A stretch of DNA of 64,000 nt from Nemopilema nomurai. Its lineage: Eukaryota; Cnidaria; Scyphozoa; Rhizostomeae; Rhizostomatidae. Position numbers and translations under genes: made by a program. The notes below the pieces were generated by a model, which was given only the letters and a program-made list of their open reading frames with translations, was not told the origin of the DNA and ran no database searches. Below, in pieces: positions 11,009 through 23,000 of the stretch. The stretch covers positions 383,479-447,478 of the forward strand of contig ML133481.1 in the NCBI GenBank assembly GCA_003864495.1, given 5' to 3'. Within the stretch, counting starts at the first letter, position 1. Each line of letters opens with the position of its first letter.

Positions 11009-14000
11009 CTGCAATTAAAAATGATCAAAAGTATTGCAGCCATGCTGTATATTTGTGCATATATAAATTAATGATCTTCCTCGTAGCTTGAATTAGTTGT
11101 CTTGGGGTGTGCTTTAGCTGGTTTATCAACCGGCCACGTGTGAGCGCTCAATGACAATTGGACGACCGCAGTGTTGAATCCTGTTACCTGATTTAGAAGA
11201 AGGCTTGTACTTGATGCGGCTGTCCGAAGGCTTCGCTGCGGCCAGTGACTGAGACCTTCTTGCGACTGCCCATGGCGAGTAGTGATGGAACCCCATGATT
11301 GTCTTGTCACTCTTCGTTGTGAACCTAGGCATGCGTCTCTCGGCCATTTGCAGAAGTTCACTTTCGATGGCATCATACACCGTTGGAGACTTTTTGCCTA
11401 TCTTTGATCTAGCTGTTTTGGCATCATCGTCAATTTTCCGGTCGGTTCGCATCTTCGTGCTGGCGCGATCTGCGTTCTTCTTTATATCTTCAATCCTGAT
11501 GTAACGAAGCTCAGCGTCCTCAAGGGCTTTGTACATTTGATCAACCTGTCAATTTTGTGAAGCAAGAGGCTTTAGCATCAATGAAACCAGAGGGTATTAT
11601 GGCCATTTGAAGTGAAAGATGCAAACTGTTAATATTTTCTAAGCAGGGGGAGTCTTTTTGTTTTTGTGGTTCTGAAAATGAGGTTCTCACGTGATTTCAG
11701 ACATCTTTACTAAAGCAGCAGTATGTATTGTCAATTAGAAGAATAATTACATGTCATGCATTTCGTACCTCTGAGAAGGAGCTTCTCAAAATTTGTACTC
11801 CGACATTGGTGAAGAATTCTCCATTGAAGCAGATTGGGTAATTTCCACTGTGTGCCATTGGAGGTGAGGTATTGAGAACAAAATCAATATCAAAGTCCAA
11901 ACATGGTGGATTCAGTTTGTTTATCGACTTATCAATCCTCAACGCGTTAATTGTTACCAGATCTTTTTCATTTGCTTTTGCTAGCATGCCTCTTATGGTG
12001 TCTTCAAAATTGGTTTTCTCCTTTATCATTCCTTCTGCGTCCGCTGCGAGGTCTTTCGCCTCTTTCAAGACAGATTTAAACTTGACCAGGTTCTGTGAAA
12101 TTGTTTTCGCTTCCTTGTATCTGTTCAGTAACAACTGCGAAGAATTCATTATTACATCAATATACTGAAACATGGAACAAAGTCTCCTATTCATAAAAAA
12201 TTGAACTTTCGTCTTGCCTAGATTTGAGGTCTAGAAGAAAAATTGTTCGTTGCAGTTCTATTTTAGTGACAGTCTTTTGCATGGTATCTCGAGGGGCATA
12301 ATTTTCCAGCTTGATATGGTGTAATTCATCCAAAAATACAAGGTGGTATACAGAGGCTAAGAAAAACCGTTTTAGTTATTCAACCTTTACCTCATCAGTA
12401 ATAAACATAAATGTTACAACATAGGCCAATACCTAATTAAGTATTTGATATAGAGAGATAAACGGAAAGAGATGCCACGGGAGAAAGGGGTATTAGAGAA
12501 AAGGGTAACATTGAAGCTATCAAAGCAGGTAGATATCAATAGAATAAAGCAATGTAAAACAATGTGAAAAGTTGGTTTGCAGCCTGATATAAAAGCGGTA
12601 ACTGGTTACTCGGTTATCTTCTAGCTTCAGTTGAGCATTGCTAGACGCCTTCAACTTTTTGGCTTCACACTTGAGCAGCTCAATGACGTTAATGACCCGG
12701 TCCTTTCCTTCATTCCACGTCACACATTTCATATATTTGCCGCCCGATGTTGCGATGCAGTCGTCCTTCCATTCTAATCCACCCATCGGCACTGCAAGGA
12801 ATTGAAAATACATTTAAGAACAATTGCAGTTTCCTTCAAGCACGAACCGAGGTTGCTCGTCGCTTCATGCTCGCAGAGCGTCTCATTTAGTCAGTAGAAA
12901 ACTTGTATCTCCTCTTCTGAAAAAACGTTCAACATGCCTTTGGTCTGAACACAAGGAATGGAGAACGACTCCAAAAAACATACTTCTTGATAGCAATATG
13001 GGAACGGACCTAACACTTGGGAGCAAAGTAATATTTAATTTCAATCCTTTCATTTCTTGAAGAGTTTGACAATGGAAAAGAACTTTGCCCTCTCGAATGG
13101 ACCCCATTGAAAGTAGTGACCACACAGCAGTATTCAAATGAATGGAAGGGCCTGGGTCGTTTGAAACAAGAGCATTCATTGAAGATGGTAGTATACTGAA
13201 GCTGGATACTGAAGCACTGCAACCTGAACTTACCAGTACTGGCATTCATTCAAGATGGTAGTACACTGAAGCTGGATACTGAAGCACTGCAACCTGAACT
13301 TACCAGTACTGGCATTCATTCAAGATGGTAGTATACTGAAGCTGGATACTGAAGCACTGCAACCTGAACTTACCAGTACTGCTCACTGTAACACAGTCTT
13401 CATTAATTTCGAACACCGATTGATCAATGTCGGCATTGTTTGCTTCGATCTCTGACTTGAATCCCAGCATCTCCGATTTTTTGCTTGCGATTTCATCATC
13501 ATACTTCGCATACAGCTTAGTCGCAGCTTCATATTTACTTTGGGCCTTCTTTATTCCGTTGCTGGCATCCTTTTGGACGCGCTTCAATGCATCCTTTGTG
13601 CCCGTGCTTGCACGCTCAGCGGCCTGCTCTGTGATATCCATTTTCAACTGTAAATTAATGCTTAGTCAATGATTTTACAGCAATAGGAGCAACTGTTTTG
13701 TTTCTTACGCAGTCTCTTTTGCCTTCTGCAGACTATGCACACTCTTTCTACTCTGAAAACGTTCTTGCAGGAATGTTATAGCTTTATGAAAAGGGCCTTC
13801 GTAAAAGCTAAAACTAATTTTTGAAAGACTTTGGTTAATCCGACCAAAAAGTTATGTAGAATCATTACGAATGAGTGGTGTAGAAATACCAATTTTGCGT
13901 CTTTAACATAAAATGATTCAGCCCCGTTAAAAAGCCATTATGAAGGCCTGAAGTAAAGATAGAGATCCTTGGTAGTGATGCCTGTTCAAAACTTGGACAA

Positions 14001-17000
14001 CTTTCTTAGATGAAGCTCGTGTCAAAATTCGTTAAGACTCGTTAAGTATCAATATGATTGTTAGCATTACGTTTGCACCCCTAAAGTTGAAACTACGGGG
14101 GAGGAAGAATGACTTTGGCATAAGCACATACCTTTATATCCATGTTTGTGGGTAAGCCGTATCCCCTTGCAACGAGCCGAAGCATTGTATTTGGGACTTC
14201 CTGATAAAAGTTGCCTTGCATCCAAATAGTCCACTCGATGTCTGTAGGGCTTCGGAAGATAGACGTCATCGCAAAAAGACCTTGGATGCCAATGGTTTCA
14301 AGGTAGCCTTGAATTCTTTGGATTCCGCCTGCATTGGAGATGACCACAGTCAATGTTGGCCCCACATCAGTTTGTCCCTCGCTGGCGTAGAGCGACAGCG
14401 TCGTGCGGATGATTTTATCGTCGCTGTCTCTTGGCCCATACTTCATCGGTGCCAGCTGCATCTTGCAAAGCACCCTTTCGTAATCTGTCACTTCACATCT
14501 TGCATCCCGGCTGCCGCCGCTTGCGAGAGACAGCTTGCCGATGAAGTACAAACCCTGCGATATCTTGATGTCTCCTTCAGGAACAGTCCACTCTGTTTAA
14601 GATCAAAAGGCATAACTAAGATTCCACAGCAAAAATACGATCAATATCAGATTAATCATGAAAGATTAGAGCAAAAAACCTTTAATGTACACAGATAAGT
14701 TCCCTTTGGAACTTTTCGTTTTCGATTCAGTCATTTGATAAACTATTGAATACTGTCAAACGGGTATACTACAACTTTTTTTTGCATCAAAAGGAATCGT
14801 TTTAAATTAAATACCCATTGTTGTTACTAGCAGTATTGGATGATATTCTTGCGATTCATGATTTTTCTGTTGTCATCAAAGAACGTTTGGCAAATTCGCC
14901 TCTATTTATTGTTCAAGGCCTACCTTTGTCCTCCTTTGAGTTGTAAGCGACGATGTAATTGTCGATGAAGCGGGACCCTTTCAGTAACGTTTCTGGCACC
15001 CGTCTTACCCCAAAGGCAGCGATAAGTTTCTCCAATGGTAGCCCATCCGCTCTGATGTATAAGTGATTTTCTTCAGTGTCTTTAAGGCCAATATACTGTC
15101 GTGACTTTTCGCCGCCTGGAAACTTAATCATGTGTTCCTCCGAAAGACCGATGTATAGAGTCGAGTAAAATTCTAGTAAAAAGAACATATTCATCATTGC
15201 TTTTTCAGATTTACCTAAGACCTAAGAGTAGTTGACGACGTAATCTTTTAGAATAAGCACAAAATGAAGTATAAATTCTGTAGCTTGAATGTCGTCTTTT
15301 TGCTACTTATACTCAGAGATTTTGTCAGGCAGTAGGCAATTGGCCTTTTTAAGAAAAGTTCTCCTCTCAAACAAGAAATGAATCGAAATGTTTTTTTCGA
15401 GTTGAAGTTGCATCGGCAATGCGCTTGGGACGGACATATTGAAGAAGCTTAAAAATTACATTATAAAAGTGATAGCAATAATTAGTGAGTCAAGTTTGTA
15501 TCAGTCAAATAGAGAGGAAAATTAGATTACTACTTGCGTAGCATCCAATACAATCTGAAATGGCACGAAGCGTCTACTTTTGGGCACGGCATAAGGGGCT
15601 CAATTTTTGTTTCCAATGTCAGTCAACTAAGAGAAGTAATCTATAGCCAATCTATTAATAGAACATCATAAAAGCAATCAAACATAATGTCTTAAGTGCC
15701 ATAGAGCTTGCAGTCAAATGAAATCTTACCAAGAGTTTCGAGGTATCCGACCGGCATCCTTTGCAGAATTCTTATAGGCTTCATAATGATATAATTCAAC
15801 TTGAATATATTTCCAGAGCTTTTCTTATCGAAAACTTTGAGAATGATGTCATTTGAGCCTTCAGCTTTGATAGTTGCTGAAAAACAAAAGATTAATGGTG
15901 AAAGGCTTTGGAGTTGCAGCGGTAACCAAAGCTGTAGGAGTATCCCTGTAGAAGTATCCCTGTAGAAGGATCCCTGTAGGAGGATCCCTGTAGGAGGATC
16001 CCTGTAGGAGGATCCCTGTAGGAGGATCCCTGTAGGAGGATCCCTGTAGGAGGATCCCTGTAGGAGGATCCCTGTAGGAGGATCCCTGTAGGAGGATCCC
16101 TGTAGGAGGATCCCTGTAGGAGGATCCCTGTAGGAGGATCCCTGTAGGAGGATCCCTGTAGGAGGATCCCTGTGAGCTTTTCTGTGCACTGTGCACAAGT
16201 TGTGATGCTTTGGACATGAGATTTTCACTAGCTTCAGCATATATTGACTAAGTGCTGCTAGTATTTAGACCGTTGAAAAACCAAGAAGTTCATGATTGAA
16301 AGAAATTTTTCATCAAGAACATATGTAAAGCAGAATCTTTAGTAATTGTATAGGAATTTTCTTTGTCAAACGTAGCAAAAAAACTCCTTTTCAATAGTAC
16401 AAGTCATCTTGCAGACCTTAAAGCTTCAATATCTTAGCAGAGCCTTTATAGTTCATAGGCAGGTAAAAGTTACTGGTAGATATAAAATACATTGTCTAAA
16501 TGTGTTCACTTTTACATTTTATTGAGTGCACTTTTAAGTACTTGAGCTTCTTATTTCTAAAGTGTTTAAACTAAAAGACGTATGCATTTGATATAATAAC
16601 GTAGTAACATCGATGGGTCAATCTAACCAATCATCCGCTCTTCTTATCATTACATAACATTACATCGTGATCATGGTCATTATGCTGAATTGTGAAGTAT
16701 AGTGCTCTAGAATAAATTGGTCAAGGATGAGTTACCCTTTTCGAAGACCTCATTTTTGCCACTCAGTACCAAGCTTCCTTCAAGTAGAAGCTGATCCCCC
16801 TCCTCACTGGTATGAATTTTGAAGAGGACGTCCCGCAAATGCGCCTGATTGTTGCTGTCAAGCTTCACGATCTGCAACTTCGACTGCACGAACATGTTCG
16901 TTTGGTACATTCGACCCTTCACTTGGATGGGCAGAGAATCGCCAAACCGGGTCTTCAGAAACGCACAGAAGCCATCTTCGTTATTCCCCATTCCACAGAC

Positions 17001-20000
17001 AGACAAATCAAGATTTTCTGCAGCGATCCCCAATACCGCTCTGAAAACCTGTTAGTCCAGATAAAATACAAAATTTGAAGTGGCAGTGCATTTATAGTGC
17101 AGTTAATCCTATCGCTCAAAAGTGCGTTTAAATTTCTAATCGCTCACTACAAAAGTTGAGAAGGTAAAGACGTGAAAAATGAACTGCCTTGCTAGCTGCA
17201 TTGATTACTGCTAGTAGCAACTTTAATGCGTCGTCAAAGAAATTTTGAGGGGACCTGCATAGAAAAGGCGATTGGGGGCAATTACCTTGTTCATTTGGTT
17301 TCCCGGCGTAAACTTCAACTTCGCACATTGTTAGATGGTCGTTTCCTTTCAGCATGACATATACATAACGACCGAACATTTGACGCTTGCATTCAAGCTC
17401 CATCGTAGCCCCCTTGCCGACTCCTCCGCTATGATGCATGCAGCTGCAAGGCAAGATGTTACACTAAGAGCTATCGCTTCGTTCTTTACGTGCATTGGGG
17501 TAATAAAGACCCACGCAAAGTGGAAATGCAGGCACAACAAGTGGAGAGTGCTTACAGATAATTCTGCTCTGGGTCTCCTTCTACGTTTCCCACACGAATC
17601 TCGAAATCTCGCAGCCTTTCCGGCACCGCATCTCCCCTGTTGGTTACCTTCAAAAGGCGTACTGGCGTTTCTTCTCCAAGATCCACCATCCACCAGGGCT
17701 TGTTTTCCTTATTAGTGTGGGTGCAGGAACCTCCTTCAAAGTTTGTGTTCAAGTTCCCATCAACCGCCCTTCGTCCATTATCTTGAGAGGACTGGCGCGT
17801 GGCCTTGCCTTTTGCCAGATTGCCGAAATTCCCATTCAGTGCTACGATCCGATGTATAGGAGTTTAATAGGATTTAGATAATGCATCGGTTTCTTCGTAA
17901 ATTCAACAATTATAGTCATAATTTTCCAGTAAAAGATTGGAAAATTTAAAATTTAGAAAATGTAAACCTAGTTAGAAAAAACATTCTCTTTCTTATATCC
18001 AAAGATAAGGAAAGGATGGAATACCTTGTTGGTCATGAAAAGCTAGACTGGAAGTAGCTCGAAGTATTGTGAATTACCTTGATCAATCTCTGATTGTGAG
18101 AATACTTCTACCTCACACAAAGTGAGGGTATTTTGACCTCTCAGCATCACATACACATAACGGCCTTCGAGAGGACTGTCACACTCTAGCTTAATTGTAA
18201 CTCCACCTTTGACAGCTTCAGGCAAGTGTACACATCTGCAGTGGAAAATTGAAAGAACATTTTCGAAGTATTTGGCAACAGTACAGGTGGCAGACTCTAT
18301 TGGTCTATTTTATAAATGCGAAGCCTTTGATACAACCAGCACATTACGAAAAAAATATTTATGCTAGGGCCATGCGAATCATCGTCAATGCTGATTAATC
18401 GAGAGAGAGATTCCGCGGGCATTTCACTTCAAAAATATCTCGTACACCCCCTCTGAAAATCCGGGAAATTCCGCAAAGCCATAAGAATCCTTTGTAAATC
18501 CGAATATCTCTGAGAATCTTCCTGTGATCCTAGAACTATTCAAATTTCTCAAATGTTTCATTAGCAGAAATTTTTCGCATAATCTTAGTTATAGTTAGAA
18601 AGGTGTATCAACAAATGAGGTTGCTGCGCAGAAGCGTTTTGATACTACGCTCAGTACCTCAAACACTATCACAAAGTCATGGAGATGCACGGCAGTGTAA
18701 GAGTGATAAACAATGACTTGAAGAATGAAGAAACTTCTCAATACAAAGCAGAAATTTTTATTCGCGCACATGGCACTGGTCACATGACTCTATCTTCCCG
18801 CGAAAAATGAGACCGAACAGTTGCTTAGCAAAGTGAGTGAGATAGGCCATTCGGCCGTTAGGCTCGGAGGTGGGCGAGAAGTCACGCAGCCTAAAAGCTA
18901 ATTTTCAAGGGTTTGCCTATTTTTCGTATGTTACGTAGTTTTTCACAAAAAATCCAAGCATTGGCCAGAGCATGTAATTAAATTCAGCTTGGGGCATCGT
19001 AGGAATTTTTCACGATATTCACATAAAGTACGGAATATTATTTCCAAAACAGATATTACTAAATGTGGTACTTTTTTTCTTCTCTGGCAAGGAAAATACC
19101 AATACGATTTCCAAATGTTTAAGACAAATCTAAAACATGTTATAAGCTTGCTAATAGGATAATAGTATTTAAATATTCAACATGCTTCGTGAAAAAAGGT
19201 TGCCATTGAAACTTACACGTCAAGTTGGGCGATAAATCGAAAACTTACGAGTGCGCCTCTCTTCGTTCCACATGCAAGTTTCTGCCTATTTTCCCAGTAT
19301 TCTGACCTATGTCGACTTGTTTGTTGCATCATAAAGATGAAACGATGAAAGACTCAGCGTGATGCATGGTGTCGCTTTTCAGATGTGATCGATTCACATA
19401 TTTGATCATATTGATGTTAAAGTTATGACATTTCAGCTTCTGTTCAATTATATCAAATTGGATAAAGAGTGGTAAGAATGGCCATGAGCAAGCAGCTGGT
19501 GGTTGCACCAACAACAAATTGCGGTAAATTGCGCTTCCCAAGAGACCTGGACGTCAACAAAACCTCTAACACGTTTGATGGCACCAAAAAGTTTGCCCGG
19601 CGCTCTTTAGCCGCTGTTTGCAGACGCAAATGCCCTTTGGACAGCGGGCGTAAAACACTTCTGCTCTATGCTGAAATTTCTTGAAAATTATAGAACATAA
19701 TTCTACCGCGTGGCAATATTTTAAAAAACATTATGAATTTGCTAAGCTACTATCTTCTGGTTTTGAACTTTTACAACGGTTCTACTGCAAATCATTCGCT
19801 GATCATGTTGATTGTCACCAATTGTTGTCGATTATTATGAATAGCAAATATGTTCCCGTTTAATAATGGCTGAAACTTTTGAACTAAAATTGGGTCAAAG
19901 GACATAAGGCCAGCGATTATAGTTTTTTTATTAAAACAGATTCAAGTGTATAGAATCCATATTCAAATGTGCAAAATGTTTTCTTCTAGGGCAAATATTG

Positions 20001-23000
20001 TAGCCTTCTTTGAATGTAAAATGTGTAAAATTTTTTTAAATATTTAAAAGGATTGCAGTACACTAATTTTCACGTACCCAAAAATGTGTGCTAGTACTGC
20101 GGTTGCAAATACTTAACATATCTTTTTGTCACCCAACGGCAATTTTGATAAGTATAGGGTCAAATGATATATTATTGATGATGGAATTTATAGCTTTAGA
20201 TTTGGAAATGTCTCGTTGCTTTTCAATAGATGAGGCATTCTTAGGTTTTCATAAGCGTTTTTTGTGACACGACTTGAACTCTGCATTCGGGACAACAGAA
20301 TAACCACATGTACTTACAGTGCATTGGCGTTAGGGTCGTTGTCCACGTCTCCGACTCTGACGTCGAAATTGCTGAGCCTTTCCGAGCAGCAGTCGCCTCT
20401 ATTTGTTATTTTTACCAAAGCCACTTGAATAGTGGCTCCAAGGTCAACCCGCCACCAGGCATTCTGTTCATTGTTAGTCTGTGTGCACGACTTGCCATCA
20501 TTGTAATCTGTATTCAGATTGCCGTCAACAGCTTTGGATGCATCCCCATTAGAGCTGACCGATGACTGTTTTGCATTCTTGCCTTTCGCTAGGTTGCCAA
20601 ACTGGTCTTCAAAAATTGAAAATACATTTCGAATCAATTGAGTCATGCTCATTAAAGCCATACATATCATGAGTCATAAAAGCTAGCTAGGTATCTCTAA
20701 ACGTTTCTACCATGCTTATGCAATTGTTGTTATATCAGGTTAGTTGCAAATAATACATTAAAGCTATTCATGTAACTAGGGTAGAAGCATGATAAAATGA
20801 TTAAAATCTCTGAAAATAAATCTTTTATATTGAATGAAAAGAGCATGTACCTATCTCTTTCACTGTCTTTGAGAACACTTCAACTTCGCAAAGGGTCAAG
20901 GATTCCGTTCCCTGCAGCATAATGAACACGAACCTTCCCTTTTTCTCTCCTGCGCATTCTAACGAGACCGTGACACCACTGCCGACAGCACCCGAGTGGT
21001 GAACACACCTGTTTGCCAAGATTTCATCACATTTAATATTTAACATCTACTTCAAAAGAAATATAATTCAAGGACTTTCTTCATCAACATTGCTGCCTTT
21101 TCCGTCAAAGACGCTGAACTGGAGTGCTTCTTGATGCAAAACATAGCTTCTTATTTATTACACTTCTGATGATTTTCATAAAGTGCTTTTCTTTGATGAT
21201 CTCACATGAATAGTTTACAGCACGTGACTCCGATAGAATGGCTTTCATATTATATCATTTCATTTCATAAGCAATCCTATTGTTCTGTTCGTGATTTTTA
21301 ACCGGCCTCAACTAAAACTATTCCCCTGAAAGGTTTACAAGAGCTAGTGCCATTATTTAAATTAATAATAGCATTGTAAATGTGGCTTTTGGATGAAAAG
21401 TTCATTAACAGTTTTACTTCAATTTTTGAAACATCCATCGGTTCTCAAAAAATTCAATAGGATTGTTATTTGCAATTTGATTTGCAATTTGCAAGTTTAT
21501 TTAGTCTGTAAATACCCCTTTATCTGCCATTACATTTCGGAAGCAGGTGCCAAAGAAGCGTTCAATTTCCCCTTGCTAAAGAATGACTCTGCATGATTAC
21601 AGTCTTAAAGATAATTACTATTTCTGTTCTGTCCAAATTGTGTTGTTTACTTTGAATTCAATTGATTTAGGTAACCTATTCGCTGAAAAAGCTTTTAAGA
21701 GTACACATAGGAATAAGCTTTAAAGAGCATCTATAGGAATTTTCATGCAGATTTCAAAACCAATGTCGTTGCCAAACATATAGAAAAAACTGATTATTCA
21801 GTGACTTACAGTTGGTTTTCCTTTGGCCGATCGTCTGTATTCCCAACGTAGATATCAAAATTTGACAGCCGGGCAGAGCAGCAGTCTCCTCTGTTTGTAA
21901 TTCTGATCATTCGGACGCTTGATTCCGATTGGAGATCCACCCTCCACCAAGCGTTCTTTTCCTTCTCCGTGTGAGTGCACGACTGCCCTTCCCACATCGC
22001 ATTCAAATTGCCATCAACAGCCCTACTAGAAATACCTTGCGAAGAAGTACTTGACTGCTTCGTTGATTTCCCTTTCGCTATATTTCCAGTTGCCACAGCT
22101 GCAAAGAAATATTCACAATTCAAGAAAGTGATAAAAGCAATTTTCAAAAGAAGTGTTCTCAAACATCGATCTTGGTTTGCCAGTATGTTTGGGCGTCGTA
22201 AAACAGTTGTTATTATTGTACTGTTGACTAAGAGAGGGCCATTAGTTAGCTAGGTTGGCTAATCTCCTTGCTTTCTTTCGAAAAGTCATCTTCCAGAGGC
22301 CCAAAATGCATTCACTTAGCTTTGCAATGCTTCAGCCATTCAGCTGTCTTCTGCACAACAGTACCGACTGGGCACTTTCTATTTAAAATCTGTTCATGAT
22401 GCCCATTACTTCGTCACAAACCTCTGGCACAACACAGAATAAGCATAATTAGCTGCTGAAGAAATTAAACCAACTTGCAGAAACTGTCGTCAAAGTGCAA
22501 AACAAAAAGGAAATGACAGCACTGTTTACTCACAAGGTATTGTCGGGATATGAGGTGCACTTTCATCTGCAACTTTCATGAGCTCATTTTCAAAGGCAAA
22601 AGATGAGCTTGGCATTCGTTTGAACACGATTGCTAAAAGAATACAGACAGATCCCCTTAAAAGGTCATTGATGATTATTTCATGTAGTGCTTTTGTTATC
22701 AATAATTTTCCAAGGAAAATTTTTACCTTATTTTATAAATCTATACGCTTAATTCAAAACAATTAGCTTGTTTTCCATTCGAGTAGTTCTTAGCAACATG
22801 TTGAGTCTGCACGAGAAAGAAAAAAAAGAAACATTTCTGGAGAGAATGACTACCTGTTGATGAGAATTTGATCCATGTTGACTGAAGAGTATCATTCTCA
22901 AACAGAGCATTCACGATCTGGTGAAATTGTGCATCTTGCCAAAACAGTCCAACCTTGAGGCCAGGATTAGACTGCCCATCTTCGTAAAAATTAATTATCT

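Noticed and set aside
12883..13249. Minus-strand ORFs of 79-120 codons near the 70-bp minisatellite
   Set aside because: They lie in the intron between exons 21 and 22 and run into satellite units; no motif or matching splice sites.
13171..13380. CRISPR-like array
   Set aside because: The 70-bp units are contiguous with no unique spacers, and the DNA is eukaryotic.
14216..14698. 160-codon plus-strand ORF
   Set aside because: It is antisense to gene 1 exon 20 and its intron, with no recognisable motif; its openness reflects the coding strand opposite.
15692..16240. Long minus-strand ORF with a GSSYRDPPTGILLQ repeat
   Set aside because: It is produced by the 14-bp intronic minisatellite; exon 18 has a clear acceptor at 15,876 that excludes it.
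17335..17715. 126-codon plus-strand ORF
   Set aside because: Antisense shadow of FTP domain 3 exons.
19469..19684. 71-codon plus-strand ORF in the long FTP2 intron
   Set aside because: No recognisable domain, no gene context on the plus strand, ordinary length for chance.
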